Source: Solimicrobium sp.
GTDB taxonomy: Bacteria > Pseudomonadota > Gammaproteobacteria > Burkholderiales > Burkholderiaceae_D
Assembly (NCBI GenBank): GCA_021155915.1
Contig: JAJNBE010000010.1
Location: 1 to 44,728 of the forward strand
Direction: 5' to 3'
DNA length: 44,728 bases
Shown here: positions 18,517-29,188 of the stretch, in pieces
Numbering within the stretch: the stretch's first letter is position 1
Layout: each line of letters starts with the position of its first letter
Made by a program: the position numbers and the translations under genes
The notes under the pieces: model-generated
Database searches by the model: none
Told to the model about the DNA's origin: nothing
What the model saw: the letters and a program-made list of their open reading frames with translations, nothing else

Positions 18517-19488
18517 TTAAGAAATAGTTGCTTCTTCTCTCATCATGAGCGCGATACGGTATGCTGTGAAAGATCCCTCATCAACAAACTTTTTTAGAGA
18601 AGCATCCAAGCTTGCAGGGTGATGTCTTGCTTTGCACAATAAGTCCAGCTTGAGCTGGGCGTCTCCGTTACCAAAGTCCGCACAAGGTAGGAGTATGTCA
18701 AAAACAGCGTCATAGCAGCTCTCATCTACATTGCCGCAATACTTTTCCAAAAGAGAAAATGCGGTTAAAGGCGCTTTGTAAGCAAATTCCTTAATATTAT
18801 TCATTAGCTTAATATTTTGGTTGCTCTCGTATGCGCACAAGTCGTTAAGAACCTTCATTGCAATTTGGCAGCCTTTTTCCGCGGGTTCCAAAAGACAGGT
18901 AAGAGCAACTTCGTAATTGCCTTTCTCGATCGAGTTAATTCCCAGGCACACCAAATCATGCTCTGAAAAGGCCTTATTTGGTTTAATTTCTCCTGTTACT
19001 TGCGCTCGAAGTGCGGTGAATGAACCATTTTCAGCAAATGTCGTTAAAGATTCAACTAACAGCTGATCACTACGTCTTTCATCCCACAATAATTCAAGCC
19101 TTTGCAGTGCGTCTAGATTGCCATGGTCCGCGCATGGTAACAGCGTCTCTAAAATAACGTCATACCAGCTTCGGTCTATTTTTTCGATTTTACCAAAATG
19201 CTTTTCCACAAGCCAAAGTGCTGTTGAAGGACCCTTGTAAGCAAATTTTTTAAGGACACTTATTAAGTTTTTTTCATTGTAGTTCTTACACTGGCACAGT
19301 TGGTTAAGAGTAGTAAATGCGTTAAAGTCGCGTTGATCCGCGGGTCCTAGAAGGCACTCTAAAGCAATGTAGTAACCACCCTCTGCTCTTTCTATAGAAT
19401 TAATCCCAACCGCTACCTGCCCCAATTTTTTTAAATCTAAAATATTGTCTCTACTTTGAATAGCTGAAGAGGGACTTATTGCAATCAT
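18517..19488 (-). CDS. Orphan helical-repeat protein with internal duplication
   Basis: I do not recognise this 323-residue protein. It is built from two copies of a unit of about 140 residues: residues about 22-165 and 174-318. Matching landmarks in order are GINSIE, ALECLLGPA/ALTCLLEPA, LKKFAYKGPSTA/IKEFAYKAPLTA, WLVEKHFG/SLLEKYCG, SWYDVILETLLPCADHGN/SCYDAVFDILLPCADFGN and EGSFTA/NGSFTA near each end. Each unit looks like pairs of helices with A-x3-L spacing, in the style of Sel1/TPR solenoids but without their consensus. No signal peptide or membrane segment is seen. GGAG seven bases before the ATG supports the start. It lies between hutH and hutD on the same strand, 81 bases upstream of hutD, which is an odd place for such a gene. 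Confidence 0.75.
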   Translation of the reverse strand: MIAISPSSAIQSRDNILDLKKLGQVAVGINSIERAEGGYYIALECLLGPADQRDFNAFTTLNQLCQCKNYNEKNLISVLKKFAYKGPSTALWLVEKHFGKIEKIDRSWYDVILETLLPCADHGNLDALQRLELLWDERRSDQLLVESLTTFAENGSFTALRAQVTGEIKPNKAFSEHDLVCLGINSIEKGNYEVALTCLLEPAEKGCQIAMKVLNDLCAYESNQNIKLMNNIKEFAYKAPLTAFSLLEKYCGNVDESCYDAVFDILLPCADFGNGDAQLKLDLLCKARHHPASLDASLKKFVDEGSFTAYRIALMMREEATIS

Positions 19489-19669
19489 TTTAAACTCCAG
19501 GTTAGATAAAAAAATGTTATTCGTCCCTTCGGCTAAACTAATTCCAACGGGGCGAATTTAATAACAGCGCGCCGAAAAGTTTATCATTTTTCCCGGGAGG
19601 ACGATCGACAATGATTGACGAGTCAAACGACAACTCTGTGGAGAAATGCAGCAATACCCATTTCGTTCA

Positions 19670-21211
19670 TCAAGCCAAATACAAACTATCAAACATATCC
19701 TTACAACCCGCACTTAACTCGCCCCTAACAACCATTTGTCTAGCTACTTCGATATCCGGCGCAAACCAACGATCATGGCTGTAGAACGCTACTTTGTCTC
19801 GCAAACATTGATGCACTTCAGCAAGTTTTGGAGAAGTCTTAAGCGGAGCATGAAAATCGATTCCTTGCGAGGCGGCAAGTAATTCAATACCAATGATTAC
19901 GGCCGTATTTTGCGCCATTTCATTTAAGCGTCGTGCGGCGAATGTTGCCATACTGACGTGATCCTCCTGATTTGCTGAGGTCGGTAGACTGTCAACCGAT
20001 GCCGGATGTGCTATAGATTTATTTTCGGAAGCTAATGAAGCCGCCGTCACATGTGCAATCATAAAGCCTGAATTCAGCCCAGAATTAGACACTAAAAATG
20101 GTAATAGTCCAGAATTGGAGGCGTCAATTAAAAATGCAATGCGACGTTCAGAAATAGCACCAATTTCAGCAATGGCCAACGCCAGCGTATCCGCTGCAAA
20201 CGCGACGGGTTCAGCATGAAAATTTCCGCCTGATACTACCTCTTCCGTATCGACGAATACTAACGGATTATCGGTCACCGCATTGGCTTCGATTAATAAG
20301 GTACGTGCGGCGTTATTAATTAAATCCAAACATGCACCCATTACCTGGGGTTGACAGCGTAAGCAATACGGATCTTGTACCCGTGTATCACCTAACACAT
20401 GCGACTCTCGAATCGGGCTATTATGCAAAAAATCGCGGTAGAGTTTTGCTGTCGCCATTTGGCCAGCTTGACCGCGCACGGCATGGATACGCGCGTCAAA
20501 CGGAGCATCACTGGCTTTAGCTGCATCCACCGACATAGCACCGGTAATGGTCGCGGCTTCCAATAAACGCTCCGCCATAAATAGTCCATGCAACGCGAGT
20601 GCCGTAGAAACCTGCGTGCCATTAATCAATGCCAAGCCTTCTTTGGCTGCTAATACCACCGGAGTAATTCCCGCTTGTGCTAACGCCTGCTTAGCAGAGA
20701 TTACCTGCCCGGCAATGCGAACTTGTCCTTCACCCATTAATGTTAAAGACATATGAGCCAATGGGGACAAATCGCCCGACGCGCCGACTGAGCCTTTTAC
20801 AGGAATACAAGGAGTAATGCCCGCGTTAAACAGCGCAATCATCACATCAATTACCGACCTACGAATGCCAGAAAATCCGCGTGACAAACTACCGATCTTC
20901 ATCAACAGAATTAACCGAACGACATTGTCATCAATTAATTCACCAGTTCCAGCCGAATGCGACAAAATTAAATTGCGCTGTAATAACTCTAACTGATCAT
21001 TCGGTATTCGTGTTTGGGCTAATTTACCGAATCCCGTATTGATTCCATAAGCCGCTTTACCACGCGCAATAATGCGCCCGATGGTTGCTGATGATGCGTC
21101 AATGGCCTCATTGGCTTCTGGCGCCAGCACTAATGTGCACGGTGTTTGCCAAACCTGACGTAGGTCAGACAAAGTTAGTAGTCCGGGTTGCAGTATAAAA
21201 GTTGATATCAT
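19670..21211 (-). CDS. hutH: Histidine ammonia-lyase
   Basis: First step of histidine degradation: deamination of L-histidine to urocanate. The 513-residue protein carries the [14 protein letters not shown] motif whose Ala144-Ser145-Gly146 cyclises to the MIO cofactor, plus [11 protein letters not shown] near residue 55, the [14 protein letters not shown] stretch near 291 and [15 protein letters not shown] near 420, all typical of HutH. Length is normal. It is the most upstream hut gene here; 181 bases and an unrelated gene separate it from hutD-hutI. Transcription presumably starts in the 21.2-21.6 kb region. Confidence 0.97.
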   Translation of the reverse strand: MISTFILQPGLLTLSDLRQVWQTPCTLVLAPEANEAIDASSATIGRIIARGKAAYGINTGFGKLAQTRIPNDQLELLQRNLILSHSAGTGELIDDNVVRLILLMKIGSLSRGFSGIRRSVIDVMIALFNAGITPCIPVKGSVGASGDLSPLAHMSLTLMGEGQVRIAGQVISAKQALAQAGITPVVLAAKEGLALINGTQVSTALALHGLFMAERLLEAATITGAMSVDAAKASDAPFDARIHAVRGQAGQMATAKLYRDFLHNSPIRESHVLGDTRVQDPYCLRCQPQVMGACLDLINNAARTLLIEANAVTDNPLVFVDTEEVVSGGNFHAEPVAFAADTLALAIAEIGAISERRIAFLIDASNSGLLPFLVSNSGLNSGFMIAHVTAASLASENKSIAHPASVDSLPTSANQEDHVSMATFAARRLNEMAQNTAVIIGIELLAASQGIDFHAPLKTSPKLAEVHQCLRDKVAFYSHDRWFAPDIEVARQMVVRGELSAGCKDMFDSLYLA

Positions 21212-21599
21212 CAGAAATTAATTGTAGGGAAGCAAATCGTAGATTCCTCTGTTGGACAAACCCGCCGTAGGCTCAAGTGTGCGTTTTTCCGGCTTCCTGG
21301 CCGCATTAATTCTACTGGTGCTCTGGAAACTTTCTTTGCAGGGAAAGTCCTACGGAAAGTCCGTTCCGCAGGTAGAATGCATACATTCTGAAACCCCTAC
21401 TGCATTGCGACGACGCGGCAACCTATATGTTGCAAGAAGGAGCAATGCGGCCCAGGGAGTAAAAAAACATACAATTGAGCCTGTAGCGCTCTCATCTAAA
21501 TGATAGACGGATTAAGGAGTGAAATCACCGATGAAACCCATCTGTTATCGAAGCCAAGCAGCGGTCAACCGAGAAATCTAGGATAACGCTTCGCCGAAA
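21212..21599. other. Intergenic region upstream of hutH containing a diverged repeat
   Basis: About 390 bases between the start of hutH and the end of lpdA. Its centre (about 21320-21458) is a diverged copy of the repeat that ends this window; see that entry. The plus-strand frame at 21252-21503 falls on this repeat and is not counted as a gene. The hutH promoter should lie at the left side of the region but was not identified. Confidence 0.5.
21320..21458 (+). repeat. Diverged single copy of the 69-bp palindromic repeat family
   Basis: Read on the plus strand, this stretch is collinear with the minus strand of 44514-44728. In order: GGAAACTTTC, GGGAAAGTCC, a second GGAAAGTCCGTT, an imperfect GAATGCATACATTC palindrome where the distal copy has GCAGTGCATGCACTGC, GAAACCC, and a tail with CTATATG and GGAGCAATGCGGCCCAGG. 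The tail translates to LYVARRSNAAQ against LYGVRRSNAGQ in the distal copy. Confidence 0.6.
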
Positions 21600-23030
21600 T
21601 TAGAAATTCAGCGCCCGCTTATCCACGGCCAATGCCGCTTCTTTAGTAGCCTCGGAAAGAGAAGGATGGGCATGACAAATGCGAGCAATATCTTCGGCTG
21701 AGGCTTTAAATTCCATCGCCACAACAGCCTCAGAAATGAGTTCAGATGCCATCGGTCCGACCATATGCACACCTAAAATTTCATCGGTTTTTGCATCGGC
21801 CAAAAATTTTACCATGCCCGAAGTGTCACCTAAAGCACGAGCGCGTCCATTAGCCATAAAGGGAAACGTGCCGGCTTTATAGGCGACGCCATCCGCCTTC
21901 AGATGCTGTTCTGTACGGCCCACCCAGGCAATTTCTGGGGAAGTATAAATGACCCAGGGAATCGTATTGAAATTAACGTGTCCATGCTGACCTGCAATAC
22001 GTTCAGCGACTGCAACCCCTTCTTCTTCCGCTTTGTGCGCCAACATTGGACCACGCACCACATCACCCACTGCCCATACATTGGGCAAATTGGTTCTACA
22101 TTCCTCGTCTACTGCCACAAATCCACGTTCATCCAAATTTAATCCAACGACTTCCGCATTCAGACCAGTAGTATTTGGAACTCGTCCAATAGATATGATC
22201 AGACGATCAAACTCGATTTTTTTATCGACACCAGAAGCATCGGTATAATTAACCGCGACACCATTTTTATTGACCGCAATAGTCCCAATTTTCACTCCCA
22301 AACTTATCGACAAACCTTGTTTAGACATGAGTTTATGCGCTTCTTTGGCAATTTGATCATCTACCGCCCCTAGAAAACTAGGTAAAGCTTCTAGAACGGT
22401 GACATCCGACCCCAAACGACGCCAAACGCTGCCCATTTCCAAACCGATCACCCCGGCGCCAATCACACCTAATTTTTTGGGCACGCTCTTCAATGCCAAA
22501 GCGCCTATATTGGATAAAATAAATTCCTCATCAAATTCAGCTCCAGGCAACGCGCGCGCGTTCGAACCGGTGGCAACAATAATACGTTTACCAGTAACGA
22601 TCTGTTCAGCATCACTTCCGATGATATTAATTTGGTAACCGCTCTCTACCGCAGCAAAAAATGAACCCCGACCATGAAAGAAGGTCACTTTATTTTTTTT
22701 AAACAAATACAAAATTCCGTCATTGTTTTGTTTAACTACGGTGTCTTTGCGCTTCAACATTTGGGCCAAATCAAGTTTCAGACCTTGGACGTTAATGCCA
22801 TGCTCAGCAAATGAATGTCCGGCATGTTCGAAATGTTCTGAGGACTGCAATAACGCCTTTGAAGGAATACAGCCCACGTTAGTACACGTACCACCTGGCG
22901 CAGCTCCGCCTTTTTCATTTTTCCATTCGTCAATGCAGGCCACAGAAAAACCAAGTTGAGCAGCGCGAATCGCAGCAATATAACCACCAGGACCGCCGCC
23001 AATGACGATGACATCAAATTGTTTACTCAT
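21600..23030 (-). CDS. lpdA: Dihydrolipoyl dehydrogenase (E3)
   Basis: Flavoprotein E3 subunit that reoxidises dihydrolipoamide in the pyruvate, 2-oxoglutarate or glycine-cleavage complexes. The 476-residue protein has the FAD motif [10 protein letters not shown] at the N-terminus, the redox-active disulfide CTNVGC (Cys49 and Cys54), the NAD motif [13 protein letters not shown] near 185, [17 protein letters not shown] near 320, and the C-terminal CHAHPSLSE segment bearing the catalytic His-Glu pair. It follows secD on the same strand after an 82-base gap and is not next to E1/E2 genes here. The sequence style resembles the E3 usually paired with 2-oxoglutarate dehydrogenase. Confidence 0.96.
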   Translation of the reverse strand: MSKQFDVIVIGGGPGGYIAAIRAAQLGFSVACIDEWKNEKGGAAPGGTCTNVGCIPSKALLQSSEHFEHAGHSFAEHGINVQGLKLDLAQMLKRKDTVVKQNNDGILYLFKKNKVTFFHGRGSFFAAVESGYQINIIGSDAEQIVTGKRIIVATGSNARALPGAEFDEEFILSNIGALALKSVPKKLGVIGAGVIGLEMGSVWRRLGSDVTVLEALPSFLGAVDDQIAKEAHKLMSKQGLSISLGVKIGTIAVNKNGVAVNYTDASGVDKKIEFDRLIISIGRVPNTTGLNAEVVGLNLDERGFVAVDEECRTNLPNVWAVGDVVRGPMLAHKAEEEGVAVAERIAGQHGHVNFNTIPWVIYTSPEIAWVGRTEQHLKADGVAYKAGTFPFMANGRARALGDTSGMVKFLADAKTDEILGVHMVGPMASELISEAVVAMEFKASAEDIARICHAHPSLSEATKEAALAVDKRALNF

Positions 23031-23112
23031 AATAAAATCTTTCTTTTAATTTTTTAGAAAATGATGCGGCAGAATTAGCCTTAACGACCTGTTCGGCGCA
23101 ATGTAAATCCGG

Positions 23113-24972
23113 CTATTCTGCTGGCTTCCAAATCTGACCAATTGACAGGCCCGTCAATTTACGTCTGTGTCCGTACCAAAGATTTACTATGCCACGGGAG
23201 ACAAAAACAGAAGAAAACATCGAAGTCAAAATCCCCAGACAATGTACCACCGCAAATCCGCGAATAGATCCTGATCCAAAAACCAATAAAGCCAGACCGA
23301 CGATAAACGTCGTCACATTAGAATCGAGAATCGTTGCCCAAGCCCGTTCAAAGCCGGCGGTAATTGCTGCTTGCGGAGAATTACCTGCACGCAGTTCTTC
23401 TCGAATTCGTTCATTTATTAACACATTCGAATCAATCGCCATACCAAGTGCTAACGCAATAGCCGCCATACCTGGCAATGTAAGCGCTGCTTGCATCAGT
23501 GAGAGCAATGCCACCAGTAACAACAAGTTAAAAGACAAAGCCATGACGCTAAACGCCCCAAACAACATGTAATAAATAATCATGAAAATGGAAATAGCTA
23601 GAAACCCGTACAACGTCGAATTAAGACCTTGCTTCACATTCTCTGCACCCAGTTGTGGTCCAATGACGCGCTCTTCGATAATCGACATGGGCGCAGCCAG
23701 CGCACCCGCACGTAGCAATAGCGCTAATTCATTGGCGGCTTCTGTGGTACCCATACCGCTTATCTGAAACGAAGAACCGAGTTCAGCCCGAATCGACGGT
23801 ACAGTAAGCACTTCTCCCTTACCTTTTTCAAACAAGACAATGCCCATTTGTTTGCCAATTTTGCCGCGCGTCGCGTCGCGCATTTTTCTTCCACCATCGC
23901 CGTTTAAGTCGATACATACAGCAGGTTGTTGATGCTCATCAAAACATGCTGATGCGCCGGAGATATACTCACCGGTTATTATCGGATCTTTATGCAAAAT
24001 AACCGGAGCACTCTTTCCTACTTTGAACAATTCCGAACCATACGGTACCGTGGCAGTTGCATCAGTCCCAGCCAAAATACTTTCGTCGCGCATACGCACT
24101 TCTAATGTCGCCGTACGACCAATTATGTCTTTAGCACGAGCCACATCAACTACGCCAGGCAATTCGACGACAATACGGTCGCTACCTTGTTGTTGAATGA
24201 TAGGTTCTTGAGTTCCCAGCTCATTAATGCGCTTAGCTAATGTAGCAATATTTTGTTTGACACCGTCGGCTTTCGCAAATTGCAAAGCAGTAGAGCTCAA
24301 AGTGATTTGCAACTCCAAATTGGTGCCGCTACCCTGTTCAATGATGACCGCATCGGGTTGTTGACGGGTGACTAACTCTTTCGCCTTTAACCTTGCGGCA
24401 GAGTTAGTAAATTTAATGGTGATCTGATCTGCACTCCGTTCAATGCCGGAATGGCGTATATCTTTATCCCGCAGGCTAGTACGGATACTAGATTGCATTC
24501 CCTGTAAACGCTTAGTTAATATCCCATTCGTGTCAACTTGCATCAAAAAATGCACACCACCTCGCAAATCCAATCCCAGAAACATCGGCAAGGCATGCAT
24601 ATTTTGCAACCAGGCGGGTGTGTTTGACATGGAGTTAAACGAAATGCTGTAGGCAGGATCCGTTTGGTCAGGGTTCAGTTCCTTTTCTAATTCTTCTTTG
24701 GCCTTGAATTGCGTATCAGGATCAGCAAAGCGGGCTTTGATCAAGGCTTGAGAACCATGCACTTCATAAAATAGTCCGGTGTGATCTAAATGAGCCGCTT
24801 TTAACGTATTTGCTACTCGCGATTCCATGGTTGCATCAACTTTAATGGTTGATTTCGCACTATTAATTTGTAATGCTGGCGACAGATTATAAAAATTAGG
24901 CAAGGTGTATAACGCACCAAAAAGGAATGCGAAGACGATAAGTAAGTATTTCCAGGCAGGATAGCGATTCAT
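23113..24972 (-). CDS. secD: Protein translocase subunit SecD
   Basis: Inner-membrane subunit that uses the proton gradient to help pull preproteins out of the SecYEG channel. The 619-residue protein starts MNRYPAWKYLLIVFAFLFG (first membrane segment), carries the large periplasmic domain with LGLDLRGGVHFLMQVD near 130 and RIVVELPGVVDVARAKDIIG near 270, and ends with five membrane segments from about 450, including AIALALGMAIDSNVLINERI. Length matches E. coli SecD (about 615), so it is not a SecDF fusion. secF, normally directly downstream, is absent: the next gene is lpdA. Confidence 0.97.
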   Translation of the reverse strand: MNRYPAWKYLLIVFAFLFGALYTLPNFYNLSPALQINSAKSTIKVDATMESRVANTLKAAHLDHTGLFYEVHGSQALIKARFADPDTQFKAKEELEKELNPDQTDPAYSISFNSMSNTPAWLQNMHALPMFLGLDLRGGVHFLMQVDTNGILTKRLQGMQSSIRTSLRDKDIRHSGIERSADQITIKFTNSAARLKAKELVTRQQPDAVIIEQGSGTNLELQITLSSTALQFAKADGVKQNIATLAKRINELGTQEPIIQQQGSDRIVVELPGVVDVARAKDIIGRTATLEVRMRDESILAGTDATATVPYGSELFKVGKSAPVILHKDPIITGEYISGASACFDEHQQPAVCIDLNGDGGRKMRDATRGKIGKQMGIVLFEKGKGEVLTVPSIRAELGSSFQISGMGTTEAANELALLLRAGALAAPMSIIEERVIGPQLGAENVKQGLNSTLYGFLAISIFMIIYYMLFGAFSVMALSFNLLLLVALLSLMQAALTLPGMAAIALALGMAIDSNVLINERIREELRAGNSPQAAITAGFERAWATILDSNVTTFIVGLALLVFGSGSIRGFAVVHCLGILTSMFSSVFVSRGIVNLWYGHRRKLTGLSIGQIWKPAE

Positions 24973-25397
24973 AGTAGGGAATGGTAAAGAAATATTTTAA
25001 GGTAACTACAACGGCTGAAAAATTATCTAAAATTGGGTAATAAAAAATTAGGCTCCATACTGTTTTTAGTAGGCAAACTTTCCTATCAATTCTAAACACC
25101 TATCTCAGCATCGTCAGTTTAACGTACCTATAACATGAGCAGGTATGATTAACTTATTAACGATAGCCATGATTATTTATTCTCTTGAACAACAAAAAAA
25201 TAAGGGGTGGCTGTCGTCCCGTTTTTCGATACTGGATTATCGCCGAAAACATACTAGATATGGCGAGGCGACTAGCTATTAACCCGCAATGAAATGACGA
25301 CCACCATTTTCAGGTGGCCGCCTTTCAGCCAAAATATTTAGGAATGGGCAAATCAAAAGAGTTAGCTTGCCTAGGCCGGATAAACAAAGGGGAAAAC
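24973..25397. other. Unusually long yajC-secD gap
   Basis: About 425 bases separate yajC from secD; these genes are usually nearly adjacent. No gene is seen. GGGGTGGCTGTCGTC at about 25204 and GACGACCACC at about 25287 face each other as an imperfect inverted repeat, and CCACC(N7)GGTGG forms a small hairpin at about 25292-25308. The gap may be an insertion of a small palindromic element or hold a separate secD promoter. Confidence 0.4.
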
Positions 25398-25724
25398 CTA
25401 ATATACCGTTTTGATCGTTCCTTTTGGAAGAAGCATAGTTACCGCACTTTTTTGGATAACAACTTCTGTATCTGCAGCGATTTCAACAGTTACATAACCA
25501 TCTACCACTTTAGTAACTTTGCCTAAAATACCGCCCACAGTGACCACTTCATCATTCTTAGCTAATGCCTCCATCATAGTTTTTTGCTCTTTCTGGCGTT
25601 TCATTTGCGGACGTATCATTAAAAAATACAGCACCACAAACATCATTATGATTGGCAAAAAACTCATCAAGCTACTTTCTGCCCCGGTAGTGGCAGCTTG
25701 AGCATAGGCGTTCGATATAAGCAT
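25398..25724 (-). CDS. yajC: Preprotein translocase subunit YajC
   Basis: Small inner-membrane protein of the SecDF-YajC accessory complex. The 108 residues contain one membrane segment, roughly residues 19-41 (MSFLPIIMMFVVLYFLMIRP), followed by the family's RPQMKRQKEQKTMMEAL and a cytoplasmic domain with GDEVVTVGG-like NDEVVTVGGILGKV. It lies 52 bases after tgt in the order queA-tgt-yajC-secD that is standard in gammaproteobacteria. Confidence 0.96.
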   Translation of the reverse strand: MLISNAYAQAATTGAESSLMSFLPIIMMFVVLYFLMIRPQMKRQKEQKTMMEALAKNDEVVTVGGILGKVTKVVDGYVTVEIAADTEVVIQKSAVTMLLPKGTIKTVY

Positions 25725-25776
25725 AATTTCCTCTATTGTTGATTATTATTAAAGCTCCCTATTCTAGCACTGCAGA

Positions 25777-27955
<2,179 letters not shown>

Positions 27956-27961
27956 ATCGCG

Positions 27962-28513
27962 CTACTCAAGTGGAATCGATTTTGCTTCAGCCTGTTCTGC
28001 AAACAGAGCATCAACGAATCCAAAATGTGAAAAATCTTTGATACGCATCGGATATAAAGTACCATATAAATGGTCGCACTCATGCTGCACTACACGTGCA
28101 TGAAAGTCGTCCACTTCACGGACAATCAAGACCCCATCAACGTCAACACCTTCATAACGAATACGAGCCCATCGTGGCACCATGCCACGCAAACCCGGTA
28201 CGGATAAACATCCTTCCCACCCTTCTTCTAGATTAGAATCCAACGGCTTAATAACCGGATTGATTAACACTGTTTGCGGTATTGCCAAGTTATCTGGGTA
28301 CCGTTCACTTTCATCAAACCCAAACAATACTACCTGTAAATCGACGCCAATTTGCGGAGCAGCTAACCCAACTCCATCGTTAGCGCGCATGGTGTCCAAC
28401 ATATCTTCAATCAATTGTTTAAGTTCCTGAGAGCCAAACATTTGTGAAGAAACGGGTTGCGCAGTTTTTAATAAGCGGGGGTCGCCCATTTTTAAGATTT
28501 CACGAATTGTCAT
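27962..28513 (-). CDS. def: Peptide deformylase
   Basis: Removes the formyl group from the N-terminal Met of new proteins. The 183-residue enzyme has all three motifs: [10 protein letters not shown] (47-56), EGCLSVP with metal ligand Cys102, and QHECDHL with ligands His144 and His148 and catalytic Glu145. It is the first gene of the queA-tgt-yajC-secD-lpdA run and lies only 6 bases from queA; more often def pairs with fmt. Upstream DNA is divergent with the S4-domain gene. Confidence 0.96.
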   Translation of the reverse strand: MTIREILKMGDPRLLKTAQPVSSQMFGSQELKQLIEDMLDTMRANDGVGLAAPQIGVDLQVVLFGFDESERYPDNLAIPQTVLINPVIKPLDSNLEEGWEGCLSVPGLRGMVPRWARIRYEGVDVDGVLIVREVDDFHARVVQHECDHLYGTLYPMRIKDFSHFGFVDALFAEQAEAKSIPLE

Positions 28514-28656
28514 GGTTTAAGTCTTGCCGGAAAATGCCAATATAAAAGTTAAAAAAGAAGTAATACACTGAGTACGGATGATATCACCTCCAACAATGCA
28601 CCTGTTATCTTCGATTATTACTTTAAAATTCGACCTTCGGGCCGTTCTTCACATAA

Positions 28657-28687
28657 ATAACGTTAATAGCGTTAATAGCGTTAATAC
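28657..28687. repeat. Short 9-bp tandem repeat (AGCGTTAAT type)
   Basis: Three direct copies of a 9-base unit, AACGTTAAT then AGCGTTAAT twice, followed by a partial copy, in the divergent gap between def and the S4-domain gene. It could be polymerase slippage or spaced regulator sites; nothing else marks it. Confidence 0.5.
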
Positions 28688-28770
28688 CGGTACGACGGTG
28701 TAACTTGCAAAAAGGTGCTGCCGTCTACTCATGATTTTTTTATTAATGAAAAAAGCCATAAAATATCGAG

Positions 28771-29070
28771 ATGGCTAAAGACCAATTATTCGCTCCTCGC
28801 AAAGATCACGATTTAGGACCTATCATGCACCAACTTCACTTTGAACTCACCGGCGAATACATAGAGCTTAATAATCTACTAAAAATAATGGGACTTTGCG
28901 ACAGCGGGGGTGCCGGAAAAATGTTGGTAGCCCAAGGGTATGTCCGCGTTAATGGTCAAAAAGAGTTAAGAAAAACGTGCAAAATCCGTGCGGGGCAGTT
29001 AGTACGTATTGGTGACGTTCAGATTAAAGTAAATGGAAAAAAAAGCATTACCCACGATACGCACTCGTAG
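28771..29070 (+). CDS. S4-domain RNA-binding protein (YbcJ-like)
   Basis: Small RNA-binding protein of 99 residues, nearly all S4 domain: YIELNNLLKIMGLCDSGGAGKMLVAQGYVRVNGQ with a KTCKIRAGQ loop resembles E. coli YbcJ in order and spacing (LCDLLKLEGWSESG, KVDGAVETRKRCKI). It has an N-terminal extension of about 25 residues (PRKDHDLGPIMHQLHF) not seen in YbcJ. It is the only gene between def (divergent) and pepN, 118 bases upstream of pepN. Probably associates with ribosomal or other structured RNA; the exact target is unknown. Confidence 0.88.
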   Translation: MAKDQLFAPRKDHDLGPIMHQLHFELTGEYIELNNLLKIMGLCDSGGAGKMLVAQGYVRVNGQKELRKTCKIRAGQLVRIGDVQIKVNGKKSITHDTHS

Positions 29071-29188
29071 AGGTAGCACAGTCACACCGCGATTTACCAG
29101 ATCGTAATACAACGGGTTGCAGTTTTTTATTATGTAATTGATTTACTATTCTCAACGAAAATTACCGACAACTGAGGAATCACCCTAT

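Noticed and set aside
21252..21503. Plus-strand 83-codon frame
   Set aside because: It coincides with the diverged dispersed repeat and has no ribosome binding site; treated as repeat.
29138..29188. Longer pepN start at TTG
   Set aside because: The ATG at 29189 has a ribosome binding site and fits the family's N-terminus.
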